Shown here: positions 8,607 to 17,078 of the stretch, in pieces
Numbering within the stretch: position 1 is the stretch's first letter
Layout of the letters: each line of letters starts with the position of its first letter
Assembly (NCBI GenBank): GCA_003427395.1
Contig: BFEA01000295.1
Span: 1,617,222 to 1,639,469 of the forward strand
DNA: 22,248 nt
Reading direction: 5' to 3'
Source: Chara braunii
Lineage: Eukaryota > Streptophyta > Charophyceae > Charales > Characeae
Notes under the pieces: model-generated
What the model saw: only the letters and a program-made list of their open reading frames with translations
Database searches by the model: none
Told to the model about the DNA's origin: nothing
Translations under genes and position numbers: made by a program

Positions 8607-8870
8607 TAATTTGAAACAATCAAACTCCGATAGGAGGCTAATGAAAGGTTTATCTAACATCGAGTAAGGAAGTGAGAGAAGGATAGAGGGGGAGCAGGCA
8701 AAAGGACGGACTAAGAATCATCAACGTTGAATAACAAATGAGGAATAGGAAAGCGTAGCAGGAAAAGATCTAGGCTCTGAATTCTTCATTTCCTTTCATC
8801 AAGAACAATAGTTTGGGTTTGAGATCGCTTCTTTGACAATACGAGTTTCCTCGTGTTACAAAAACTATTT
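8607..8870. other. Short non-coding spacer
   Basis: Contains a small hairpin ACGAG-TTTC-CTCGT near 8841. Nothing else is evident. Confidence 0.3.
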
Positions 8871-8876
8871 TGATAT

Positions 8877-8924
8877 AGGAGTGTCCCCACGTCTCATTAT
8901 ATTATTAGCCGAGACAACACTCCT
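8877..8924. repeat. Compound hairpin
   Basis: AGGAGTGT (8877-8884) pairs with ACACTCCT (8917-8924), and GTCTC (8891-8895) pairs with GAGAC (8911-8915) inside it. The stem ends at the left boundary of the next fold-back element, so its 3' arm overlaps that element's possible target duplication. Confidence 0.5.
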
Positions 8925-8926
8925 TT

Positions 8927-9280
8927 CCTGCGTCGCACGACGAACATGTTCCCGCCCCTTCCTGTTCGCGCGTTCGCGCGAACTGCTCGCAAACATTTTC
9001 AGGCGAACATAATTTTTTTCGTAAAAAAAAAAAAAAAAAAATCCGGTTTTTGATTTTTAACTTATGATTGGTTACGAATTTGAAGATGACTCCAAGGCAA
9101 AAGTTGCTTGTATTGTTATTTTACATAACATTTATTATTTTCAGATTTTTTGAGATTTTTTTTTTTTTTTTTTTTTTTTAATATGTTTTATGTTCGCGTT
9201 CGGAGGGTTTTGGGCGCTTGTTCGCGTTCGGGTGAACATGTTCACGTTCGCCTCCGAACGCGAACACGGTGCTACGTAGG
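8927..9280. mobile_element. Fold-back/MITE element with GCGAAC subterminal repeats
   Basis: The ends match as CCTGCGTCGCAC (8927-8938) and, reverse complemented, CCTACGTAGCAC (9269-9280). Further in, both arms carry GAACATGTTC, GTTCGCG/CGCGAAC words and GCGAACATAA, in inverted order. The AT-rich centre includes poly-A (9023-9041) and poly-T (9156-9179) runs that are themselves complementary. Possible target duplications are TCCTTT (8921-8926) and TCCTTC (9281-9286), one mismatch in six. Clustered subterminal motifs are typical of non-autonomous DNA transposons such as hAT relatives, but the family is not fixed. Confidence 0.55.
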
Positions 9281-9286
9281 TCCTTC

Positions 9287-10520
9287 CCATCTGCAACTGC
9301 AGTCAATTTGTCTTGTTGGTCTGAAAAAAAACACAAGTTTACTCAAATCAAAGCCCAACTGGTGCTATACGCGACACATGACTCAATAAAAACAAGCGGG
9401 TCTCCCCTTTTTAAGTAGATTGCAAGGCTTAACCCTTGACGAAGATAAATTGCAAACATAACCGGTAGGTTTTTACCGAGTTTCGCGCGTATCTGTATTA
9501 TGTAGTAATCATTTTTGTGGCCCTGTCAAGGTCTGAGCTTTGAACTGAGCATTAATCCTAGTGGTTCCATTAAGGGCAAATAACTTGAAGTAACAAGATA
9601 TTAAACGAAGGCAAATTCGGGAATATCCTAAGGATTTTGGTCAACTTTGTAGTGTCGCCCGATGCTTGACCCCTTACGTCAGCTACAACGTCCATTTGAA
9701 AGCCATCCTTTGCAAAATTGGCCTTCATGCTCTGAATTAGTGTTTGTCTTCTTCTACTGTGAACAGATTGTTGATATGTCCCTCTATTTCAAAATAATTA
9801 CAAAATTAATTTTGTCTTTGGCAATATTTCAGTTATACCCCTACAAATCCGAGGCTCTACACAGTCAACGACAATTGAGGTCTGAGCACTAATCTAAGAT
9901 TCCAGCCCAGGATTGATTCCTTTATTGAATCTCATTTCTCATTTATAACAGCTTGTACAAAAGATATTTAAACCCAACCGTTGTGTCGGGGGCCTGACTG
10001 GTGATTCAAACCTCATTGCATGCTACGCCGTACATGATCCTCAAGCAGGCGCAGTGGGTGATGGACAGTCTGGGTTTCTGCAGACCAACAGATGTCATCC
10101 TCCCCGGTTTTCCTCCCTCCGGTATTCGTTGACCAGATTCATTTTTCTTCTATAATCAAAAGTTGTCGAATCACATACCCAAAGAGGGGCCCGATTCTCC
10201 CGACAAGCATTCCTTATAATAAACAACGCCAAAAACCGCGACCGCAGGCGGTCATTGAGTTTTTTTTTAACTCAACCGCCCAAAACCACTCCTATCAGTA
10301 AAAATCTAAGGGCCAACGAAGATAAAAAATGATCAATGGCATGTACAGTGCTTGAAATTGAGGTTTCTGGGAGAAGAACGAAATACCGAAGATATGGGAG
10401 GACCATGATGGTAGTCCAAGGAATCTCAGATTACCATGATCAAGACAAAAGGGGCCAAATACAACCTAAGGGCAAAATGAATAAAATAAAGGAGGGAGAG
10501 CAGGAGCGGGAAATTGAGAA
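9287..10520. other. Non-coding stretch
   Basis: Short stems such as CAAGG/CCTTG near 9423 are present. A B-box-like GGTTTGAATCACC lies on the minus strand near 10001-10013, without a convincing A box. AGGTCTGAGC followed by AATC-containing sequence occurs near 9529 and 9878 and may be an old duplication. Frames of 69-93 codons are isolated and unrecognised. Confidence 0.3.
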
Positions 10521-10527
10521 GGAGAAA

Positions 10528-10893
10528 GGTACAAATGAGTGCTCAAATAGTAGGATGTATATCATTATTGTACCCCGAGATATCATGCACTACAAACTAC
10601 CCTTGTTCCAAATCTAGATGAGATTTAGATGTTAGATCAAGGGCTGGAAAGATTTTTCCACATGTAGGAAGTANGAAGCAAGAAGGGGGAGTGCAAAAGG
10701 GAGGGAAAAAGGTACAAATGAGTGCTAAAATAGTAGGATGTATATCATTATTGTACCCCGAGATATCATGCACTACAAACTACCCTTGTTCCAAATCTAG
10801 ATGAGATTTAGATGTTAGATCAAGGGCTGGAAAGATTTTTCCACATGTAGGAAGTANGAAGCAAGAAGGGGGAGTGCAAAAGGGAGGGAAAAA
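10528..10893. repeat. 183-bp tandem duplication, two near-identical copies
   Basis: Copy 1 is 10528-10710 and copy 2 is 10711-10893. I see one substitution (C versus A in GTGCTCAAAT / GTGCTAAAAT). Both copies carry an N at the matching place, 10674 and 10857. An identical uncertain base in both copies points to an assembly duplication of one consensus rather than two independently sequenced units. A real young duplication is still possible. Confidence 0.9.
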
Positions 10894-10910
10894 AGGAAGA
10901 GACAAAATAG

Positions 10911-10981
10911 GGGGGACCGGTGGTGGTGAGTGCTCCGCCTTATAGGCATTGCCGGATCGAAGCTGGCAGATTCCTACCTAG
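10911..10981 (+). other. tRNA-like segment, possible SINE head
   Basis: GCCGG-ATCGAAG-CTGGC near 10952-10968 looks like a T arm with a T-loop-type centre, with one G-T pair in the stem. About 35 bases upstream TGGTGGTGAGTG loosely fits an A box. No acceptor stem is evident, so a functional tRNA is unlikely; a tRNA-derived SINE fragment is the better reading. Confidence 0.3.
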
Positions 10982-10984
10982 GCG

Positions 10985-11388
10985 GGATTTGTTTTTTCTG
11001 CCTATATCGGGCCTTCGAGGTGGGCCAGATACAGCAGCTTGCTTTTTGGGGAGCCCAGCTAGAGTAGCAGGTGAGTGAAAACAACACCCTCCGTTTGTGT
11101 TCCATCTGCTAGCCATGGTCCACCACTCAATCGAAGACAGGCCGACACAGGTACCACAATCAGTTTTCCGCGTGCTGGTACCGGTGACCTTCAGGCTCGA
11201 CCAAATTCAAATTGATTCTCGTACATTTAGCCGCGGGTGTACAGGTGGCTTAAAGAAAACAAATAGGGGAAGGCAGACCCAATGTACTATTTGTTTAAGG
11301 GCATCGTGGGGAGCAGCACGTGCTGGAAACCGGGCCCAGCGTCCCATACCGAATTATACATCATTGAAAAAAATTGAGATCACTAGTA
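10985..11388. other. Non-coding stretch
   Basis: Holds a donor-like CAG-GTGAGT near 11068-11076 and a perfect 12-base palindrome CAGCACGTGCTG at 11314-11325. A 102-codon frame starting at 11097 has no recognisable domain. Confidence 0.3.
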
Positions 11389-11390
11389 TT

Positions 11391-11579
11391 GGAAAAGCGA
11401 AATGAATTCAGGACCACTCCTCTTGCCACGCCGCCATAAAAGGCATTCTAAACATCTCAGTTGTTTGCACAACAAAACAAGGGGTAGATAGGCACCTGAC
11501 CTGGGAGAATGGAACAGACATGTCACTGTTAATAACCAGATCATGAGTTTGAATCATGGCTGGACACGACCATAGTGCT
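11391..11579 (+). repeat. 189-bp repeat, copy A (tRNA-like 3' part)
   Basis: Shares the words GAAATGAATTCAG, CATAAAA, TTCTAAACATCTCAG and TTGCACAACAAAACA with copy B, which begins at 11580. Near its end it has GTTAATAACCAGATCATGAG followed by TTTGAATCATGG, a B-box-like motif. It is probably a tRNA-derived SINE or an unclassified repeat. It serves as the empty-site reference for the insertion in copy B. Confidence 0.65.
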
Positions 11580-11960
11580 GGAAAAGCCAAATGAATTCAG
11601 AACCGGTCCTCTTGCCACTCGGCCATAAAAAGGCGTTCTAAACATCTCAGTCGCTTGCACAACAAAACATACAGATGTGCGCCCGACCTGTGTGAGAATG
11701 GGATAGACATGTCCCTTTTAAACCACCAGTACCTTTCTCATTTATCGATACCGAGCCTGAAATTGGCCACCGCGGCAAAAAAAACAAAACGAACCGGCGC
11801 AGGCCTCATTTTGGCTGGTGCCACCAGCCATTTCGCGCAGGTAGTCTCGAGCCTGCCCGCCTCCTGTGTTAACCAGGAGGCATTTATTTTTCAAGCAGGG
11901 AAAGGTGGAGGTGGTTTAATAAATAGATCATGAGTTCGAATCCCGGTAGGAACCAAGGGA
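11580..11960 (+). repeat. 189-bp repeat, copy B, split by a TTAA-flanked element
   Basis: The first part (11580-11721) follows copy A up to GACATGTCCCTTTTAA. Homology resumes at 11916 with TTAATAAATAGATCATGAG and then GTTCGAATCCCGG, a good B box. The intervening 194 bases are absent from copy A. Joining the two sides restores the order seen in copy A, with TTAA present once. Confidence 0.7.
11722..11915. mobile_element. 194-bp TTAA-flanked MITE
   Basis: TTAA lies directly outside both ends (11718-11721 and 11916-11919). The left end reads ACCACCAGTACCTTTC and the reverse complement of the right end reads ACCACCTCCACCTTTC, 13 of 16 identical. The interior holds two perfect hairpins: GGCTGGT-GCC-ACCAGCC (11813-11829) and GCCTCCTG/CAGGAGGC (11859-11866 with 11874-11881). 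TTAA duplication is characteristic of piggyBac and Kolobok transposons, so a non-autonomous member of one of those groups is likely. The ends do not let me choose between them. Confidence 0.75.
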
Positions 11961-12340
11961 AAAAAAGAAAGAAACAAACAATCAGATGTGCCATGCATAC
12001 AGTGTTTGGAGGTCAGTTTACATCAACATTGCAGTCAACGGAGGTGTAAGCAATTCTGCTTGTGATTTGCCAACAAAGATCTTACGTGCTACATCGGTTT
12101 GCGGTCCATTTCTTTTTTTTTATCTTCGTTTTTCCTCTTTGTTTTTTTCCTTTCTTTTTTTTTTTATTTTAGGGTCCTGCACCTTATGCAAACCCCACCA
12201 CCCTTCATCTCGTCAACTCTTCCCTGTGCATCCCCACTTCCCCAGTTGTACCTCACAATCTACCCTTCTTCAATCTTGGTGGAGTGACCTCGACGGAGCA
12301 GCAGTTGCAGGCACCAAGGCTGAGAAGGAACCCCACTCAT
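11961..12340. other. Non-coding stretch with a pyrimidine-rich tract
   Basis: A T-rich tract with scattered C lies at 12108-12171. Read on the minus strand it is an A-rich tail-like stretch, but no LINE or SINE body was recognised next to it. A 130-codon frame (11986-12378) translates this tract as poly-Phe/Ser/Leu and is not called. Confidence 0.35.
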
Positions 12341-12433
12341 CCCTGGTTGAGCCATGCATTGTCGTACATATGTTTTGAGCACTAGGCATAAGTGTTTCTT
12401 TGCACAACCCCCATGAGCAGGAGCCTTGGTCAG
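12341..12433. repeat. Partial, diverged copy of the 157-bp repeat
   Basis: Begins CCTGGTTGAGCCATG and carries CACTAGGCATAAGTGTTTCT, matching the start and middle of the full units that follow. It is shorter, and diverged across most of its length. Confidence 0.55.
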
Positions 12434-12698
12434 CCCTGGTTGAAGCATGGTTGAAGAAGTGTCGCACGGAGGCTTTGGGCGCTAGGCATAAGGGTTCTTC
12501 CCACAGGCATCACGGGTAGACCCTCAACGCCCCCCAGACTTACCCTGGCTCCCCAGTGCATGGATCTAATCGTGCACACCCTAGATTTCACCCTGGTTGA
12601 AGCATGGTTGAAGAAGTGTCCCACAGATGCTTTGGTCGCTAGGCATAAGGGTTCTTCCCACAGGCCCCACGGGTAGACTCTCAATGCCTCGCAAGACT
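12434..12698. repeat. 157-bp satellite-like repeat: one full unit and an interrupted unit
   Basis: The motif CCCTGGTTGAAGCATGG starts at 12434 and again at about 12591, giving a 157-base period. Shared words include GGTTGAAGAAGTGTC and GCTAGGCATAAGGGTTCTTC. Unit 1 continues into ACCCTGGCTCCCCAGTGCAT at 12542. Unit 2 should reach that point near 12699, but is broken there by the transposon-like insertion. The missing part resumes at 15055. Confidence 0.8.
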
Positions 12699-13497
12699 GT
12701 GACGAACAACTTTCTGAAACGCGCGATTTTCTGCGCGGTTGCAATGAGGGGTCCTAAGTTGGGAAGATTGGACCAGTTACGAGAGATCGGGATCGGTGGG
12801 AAATTGCATCAGTATCCTTGCTTTTTCGTCTTTTTCGTCTCTTCTTTTCGAAGGGCTGGGTTCGGAGCTGGGTGTGTCCTGGGATGGTCGGTTGATTGAT
12901 TGGTCGGCTGGATGGCTGGCGCGCCACTGCGCGCGCGATTAATAAATGTTGACGTCGTTTCTTTCGTTTCGATTTTGATCTTTCGGGCGTGGACATCGCG
13001 CGGGAATTTGCTTCGTTCTTTTCGAATTTTCTTTTGAATCTCTTTCGAATTTTGGCGAGCCCCGATAGCTCTTGGAATTTCGAACTTTCCCCCTGAAGTT
13101 CGTGCTTTTTGTTTTTTCACATTAGATAGGAATTTAGGAATTCAGTAATTAGGATTTTCTTGCCGCGCGGCACCTTTTGTCTACGCGCTTCTTCATGCGG
13201 CTGCAACGGTACTCGGATTAGTGGGCGCCCTTAATCGTGTGCGTAACTGTAATTTTGGGCGGGCACCATTGTAACTGTATCTTTCTTCTTGCACTTCGTC
13301 TTTCCCGCCCTCGCTCTCTTTCTCTTGCTGTGATTTTCGTAAGCCGTGGTTTGCATGCTCGGATCGATGCATGGAGATGGGGTACATCCCCCGCGCCGCG
13401 GCCCAATCATGCAGAACGCAGGCGCTCCCTCTCTAATCCCTGCTCTAAGTCCTGGTAATTCCGTGTTCTTCGCGCATGCATGCACGCTATAAATTCC

Positions 13498-13504
13498 GGC
13501 TGCG
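13498..13504 (+). promoter_or_regulatory. TATA box inside the 2.35-kb element
   Basis: TATAAAT sits in CpG-rich sequence, preceded by ATGCATGCA and followed about 20 bases on by a pyrimidine-rich start-like segment (CAGCTCTCTTAACC). This is a reasonable core promoter layout for a plus-strand transcript towards 14402. Transcription is not shown. Confidence 0.35.
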
Positions 13505-14401
13505 CGATTACTCAGCTCTCTTAACCCGTTGTTGAAAGCTCGGGGTTGCGCGATCAGGAAGGTTCGGCACAGGAGCGAAGAAAGAGGTGACTAGAGTAGG
13601 AGTTGGGCGACTCGACGGGCTGGTGCCGAACGCGCAAGATTGACGTGGGCCACGACGAACTGTGGGCACAGGCGAATCTGACGGGTGCGGGTGGACTAAG
13701 CGGGGTGACGACTTCGTGGGTTGGTGCATGACGACGGACTGTCCGCATCGAAGAAGAGAGAGAAGAGGAGGAGAGAGTTGAGGTCGATGGACGCGGATTT
13801 ACCGTATCTTTGTCTCTTCCCCCTCCTCATCTGTGTACATACATTTTGATTGCGGCTCCAGGTGGTTTGACCGTTCTTGTTTTCGTTCCGGCGTTCTGAA
13901 ATCTGGACTCGGATTTTTGCTCACACTTGTCCTTGCTATGTCCGTCTCGATTGCATTACGCGCATGATTGTCGAATGAATGGATGTATGGATGCTATGCT
14001 TGCTTGTCTATCTTTTTGTTGAGAATCCTTGTCGAATCTTTGCCGGCACCTGATGCAGTTGTAAATGCGATAAGAATTTGGCCCCGATAGCGATTTGTGC
14101 TCGTTTTTGCTTGTCTCGCGATTGGGATGTGGCGTGATTGCATCTTGCATAACCAAACTCGCGAATCAATTATATGATCCGACGTCGGGCCCCTCGAACG
14201 CCGCGCGAGGACGTGTAAATGCGATCCGAATGGCGCGTTTACACGCATCCCCGTGCGCTGATTCGCCCACCCAGAAACGATTCGTGGTGGAACCGTCATC
14301 CCGTACGAGCACGCTGAGGCGCAACTAAGTCCGCCTGTCCTGCACGTGCTCGCGCGCGGTGACGATAACCCGACCCGAGTTATCCCATACACGATGACAC
14401 C

Positions 14402-14893
14402 ATGACGCGATCTTGGAGCTCAGACTCATCCTACGACCCGGATTATTTCACCCCTTGGATAAACGAACTCCTAAGGCTGCGATACACCTGTCACACGGAG
14501 AATCGACTATGTCCGCGGGAATTCCACTGCTCCACCTCTAGCGACCCCCGGTGCTCTGATTTCCCTTCCCCCGACCATACCTACTACTTCACCCACCCGA
14601 GATTTGTCGTCATCACCACCAGTTTCCCTCCTTTTCGCCTCCTTCTGCCATATCATCAACTCAGCGTCGTTCCGTGGCCGGCCATAGCCCCCTATTGGCC
14701 CAGCACGCCCTACAGAAATTGCCGACGTAGCGGTGAGCGGAGAACCCCGGAATTCCGAAGGCCCAACCCAAACACGCAGCGGCCTGCGCCACGTGGCGGC
14801 CCCCGACGGCCCAACTTTTCGGGACCGCCTCCTCCGCGGAGGAACTTCCCCGTAAACCATCACCCGCAGTACCGCGGCCCCATCGGGCCTTGA
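14402..14893 (+). CDS. Hypothetical 163-residue Pro/Arg-rich frame in the element
   Basis: I do not recognise this protein. It is the longest open frame in the window, opens with ATG in a favourable context (A at -3, ACCATGA) and ends 154 bases before the element's right terminus. The N-terminal part (about 1-30) is Ser/Asp/Tyr-rich. The middle (about 60-100) is rich in Phe, Pro and Tyr. The C-terminal 50 residues are basic, with repeated Arg-Pro, Asn, Gly and a run of four prolines, resembling disordered nucleic-acid-binding tails. No transposase DDE, zinc-finger or gag motif is visible. Overlapping minus-strand frames (14507-14926, 14661-14930) show that low stop density may explain its length. 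It may be a captured exon or the end of a spliced gene. Confidence 0.25.
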   Translation: MTRSWSSDSSYDPDYFTPWINELLRLRYTCHTENRLCPREFHCSTSSDPRCSDFPSPDHTYYFTHPRFVVITTSFPPFRLLLPYHQLSVVPWPAIAPYWPSTPYRNCRRSGERRTPEFRRPNPNTQRPAPRGGPRRPNFSGPPPPRRNFPVNHHPQYRGPIGP

Positions 14894-15054
14894 GTCCCTT
14901 GCGCACGAGCCCCTTGTTTGCCACATGCATTCATACCCCTAAGACTCCCCCACTTTCCCAAAAATCCTTGGCACACCCCTTCTCGCACTTCCAGGCTTAC
15001 ACCCCACTGCGATCAAAAAGTCGCGTTGGGCGTGAGGTTGGGCGTCACAAGACT

Positions 15055-15104
15055 TTACCCTGGCTCCCCAGTGCATGGATCTAATCGTGCACGCCCTAGA
15101 TATC
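15055..15104. repeat. Remainder of the interrupted 157-bp unit
   Basis: TACCCTGGCTCCCCAGTGCA through CCTAGAT repeats 12541-12585 with a single A/G change over roughly 45 bases. It marks where the host repeat continues after the 2.35-kb insertion. Confidence 0.85.
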
Positions 15105-15434
15105 ACAGTCAGTATCTAATGGGCCCCCCTAGCCAAGGTCTTGCCTATTACACTCCCTGAGCAACATGGGTGGGCATATCCACCTGGCACACATGAGATA
15201 CTGGCTAGACCCCCCCTAGATATCACAGGTTGTTATCAGGTTTTCAAGTCATGTTGTTGGTACAACCTACAAGTTCTCGCCTATCATCAACAGGCGTACG
15301 GCTACCATCCACCTCCCTTCCTTAGTTGTTCAATAGACCCCTCTCCAATTGTTTGTGGTTGTGCTGCGGTTGTTCTGAATGACCTGCAGGTTCTAGCCGT
15401 TCATCGGTACACGGATGGCCACCAGCCACCCCTC
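15105..15434. repeat. Decayed tandem repeats upstream of the 68-bp pair
   Basis: CTAGATATCACAG recurs at about 15100 and 15217. Segments near 15253-15345 and 15370-15430 align loosely, sharing TTGTT...GGTTCT/AGTTCT, CATC...ACGG and CCACC..CC. They look like older, diverged relatives of the 68-bp repeat that follows. No coding frame is convincing. Confidence 0.45.
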
Positions 15435-15570
15435 TACCGTTAATCGTCACTAGACCCTTTTCCGGTCACTTGTGTTTTTTGTTCTGATAGTGATTGGTTG
15501 TTTACCGTTAATCGTCACTAGACCCTTCTCCGGTCACTTGTGTTTATTGTTCTGATAGTGATTGGTTGTT
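15435..15570. repeat. 68-bp tandem repeat, two copies
   Basis: Copies at 15435-15502 and 15503-15570 begin TACCGTTAATCGTCACTAGA and differ at only two positions I can see. Related decayed sequence lies on both sides (near 15330-15380 and 15590-15720, with CATCAATAG/GACCCTTCTCC-like words), so this is a recent duplication within an older tandem family. Confidence 0.85.
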
Positions 15571-15900
15571 TATGAAAGAGAGGTATTCTAGCCTCTGCCA
15601 TCAATAGGGGTCAGCTAGACTCTTCCACTTGCTGTGTCGTTGTTTCTCATCATCACTGAGAGCACCTCTTGCCAGCCGCCCCCATACCTCTGTCATCAAT
15701 TGAGCCTACTTTGCTCTAGTTGTCATGGGCAGCAGACGAACCCTCTGATATAAATCCCCCCCTCACCATTCCCACCCACGTGTGGCCCTGCCGCCCCGAA
15801 GCAAGGCCCTAAGGTAACCAGCTACCACGTGATTGTCCGCTCCACTAACCCGGCCACGCCCATCCCCGCCTGCAACCCAACGATAGCCCTCGTATGTGAT
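15571..15900. other. Decayed repeats and C-rich non-coding sequence
   Basis: CCTCTGCCATCAATAGGGGT and CCTCTGTCATCAATTGAG recur about 100 bases apart, continuing the degenerate family. From 15755 the sequence is C-rich without recognised features. Confidence 0.4.
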
Positions 15901-15904
15901 GCAA

Positions 15905-16140
15905 AGGGCATATCATAATTGAACCCTGAGCCTCTCTGTTGCAGCACCCTAGCTCAACACTTCTGAGCTACTACATCAGCTGCTCTGTCTATGCGCTGTA
16001 CTAGGCTGGGTTACAAGTATCTGGGGTGCAAACCTAGCACCTAACGCTTAGCGTGCAGGGTCGACGCCAACAGAATCAAACCTGCAATCTCCCTGTCGCT
16101 ACGCCAGAGCTCTTAACCGCTGAGCTACCACGCTGGCTTG
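15905..16140 (-). mobile_element. Dimeric tRNA-derived SINE
   Basis: Read on the minus strand there are two tRNA-like modules. Module 1 (16137 down to about 16060) starts GCCAGCG, has A-box TGGTAGCTCAGCGGTTAAGA, an anticodon-like stem CTCTG/CAGGG, and B-box GGTTTGATTC at 16073-16082. Module 2 (about 15980 to 15910) has A-box TAGTAGCTCAGAAG and B-box GGGTTCAATTATG at 15914-15926. A-to-B spacing is about 45-47 bases in both, and the modules align to each other, so they arose from one tRNA-like head by duplication or dimerisation. Acceptor and T stems do not pair fully, so neither is a working tRNA. The SINE would be transcribed by polymerase III and mobilised by a LINE. Confidence 0.65.
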
Positions 16141-16797
16141 CCCCAGGATTGCAGTCTACTGTTATTGTCAAATGATATTTTTTCTTTTCTTTTCTTTTTG
16201 GGAAATTCTGGAAATGCCCCTCCGACTTCCATTTATTTGAGTTATGCCCCTCTGATGGACGACTTACTATGACATGGAAGTTAGGGGCATTTCAAAAACA
16301 TGGACAATAAGAGAGGAAGTGAGAGCTCGACAGTTACAAAGGCACAGAATCGGCCGCTCGCGCTCGGCAATTTAGCCTTGCTAAACACCAACTGCCTGAT
16401 TAGACATACAGCTCACCAAGCAACTCCAATCATGTGACCAGATCACCATATGAGACATGAGGCCCTAGCCTCAAAATCCCCATCATGCCCTCAAACACCC
16501 AATTCGAATACCAAATCCCCATCCCAAATCGCAGCATAAAGACTTTCATCTGTGTTGAATTGTACACACATGTGCCTGATGATAAAGAGACCAGACTTCA
16601 ACCCCTGTTGGCTATATATTACACGGCACATCCAAATTGGATATCAAATTACACCACAGCATGCGGACTCACACTAGCTTTCGCTTTCTGCCTGCCCGGA
16701 CTCGTCCACTCCTTGGAACACTGTGAATGTTCCTGTCTCTCTCTCTGTGCACTTGGGAGCTTCCGTAACCGCTCATCCCCTGTCCTCAACCTGTCCT

Positions 16798-16800
<3 letters not shown>
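16141..16800. other. Non-coding stretch
   Basis: A TTTTC-type tract lies near 16180-16200. ATGCCCCTCCGACTTCC at 16214 and ATGCCCCTCTGATGG at 16245 repeat a short word, and GGGGCATTT on the opposite sense follows at 16283. Frame 16485-16904 runs into the CT tract and is not called. Confidence 0.3.
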
Positions 16801-16877
<77 letters not shown>

Positions 16878-16880
16878 CTC
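16801..16880. repeat. (CT)n microsatellite
   Basis: An almost pure CT repeat with one CC interruption at 16873-16874. It runs directly into the adapter-like sequence that follows. Confidence 0.95.
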
Positions 16881-16911
16881 TTATACATATATATATGTGT
16901 ATAAGAGACAG
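16874..16911. other. Near-copy of the Nextera mate-pair junction adapter
   Basis: These 38 bases match the circularisation junction formed by two Tn5 mosaic ends at 34 positions. The right 17 (ATGTGTATAAGAGACAG) are exact. The four mismatches lie in the left half and centre, next to CT and TA repeats where consensus errors are common. It most likely marks an untrimmed library read, so flanking sequences may not be truly adjacent in the genome. Confidence 0.7.
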
Positions 16912-17078
16912 GTGTGTACCTGTGCAGTCAAGAGAATCAAATACTGCTGTCCTCCCCGCTTCGACCTCTTAGCCACCACTATGCGACAAACACCTGCACA
17001 ACGATGCAAAAAAGACAAAAAGCTAGCCTGAACCTACCGCTTAGCCTGCGGGCTGCGCATTCCTCTTCCTAGTCCCCC

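Larger units (their letters stand above)
12700..15047. mobile_element. 2.35-kb TGACG-ended element inserted in the satellite unit
   Basis: The left end starts TGACGAACAAC and the reverse complement of the right end starts TGACGCCCAAC; both then reach AACGCG, giving imperfect terminal inverted repeats of about 25 bases. CAAGACT flanks both sides (12692-12698 and 15048-15054), extending to 8 bp with one mismatch. Removing the element restores a 157-bp unit in register. A 7-8 bp duplication with inverted repeats points to a cut-and-paste DNA transposon; hAT and P groups give 8 bp. The TGACG termini do not fit a family I can name. It holds a TATA box and a 163-codon frame but no recognisable transposase, so it is probably non-autonomous or carries foreign sequence. 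Confidence 0.65.

Noticed and set aside
12260-12744. Several minus-strand frames sharing similar peptides
   Set aside because: The similarity reflects translation of the 157-bp DNA repeat, not a protein family.
16060-16140. A functional tRNA gene on the minus strand
   Set aside because: The A and B boxes are good, but the acceptor and T stems do not pair and a second module follows, so a SINE fits better.
16485-17031. Open frames of 102-139 codons
   Set aside because: Much of their length is the CT microsatellite (Ser-Leu repeats), and they cross the adapter-like junction.
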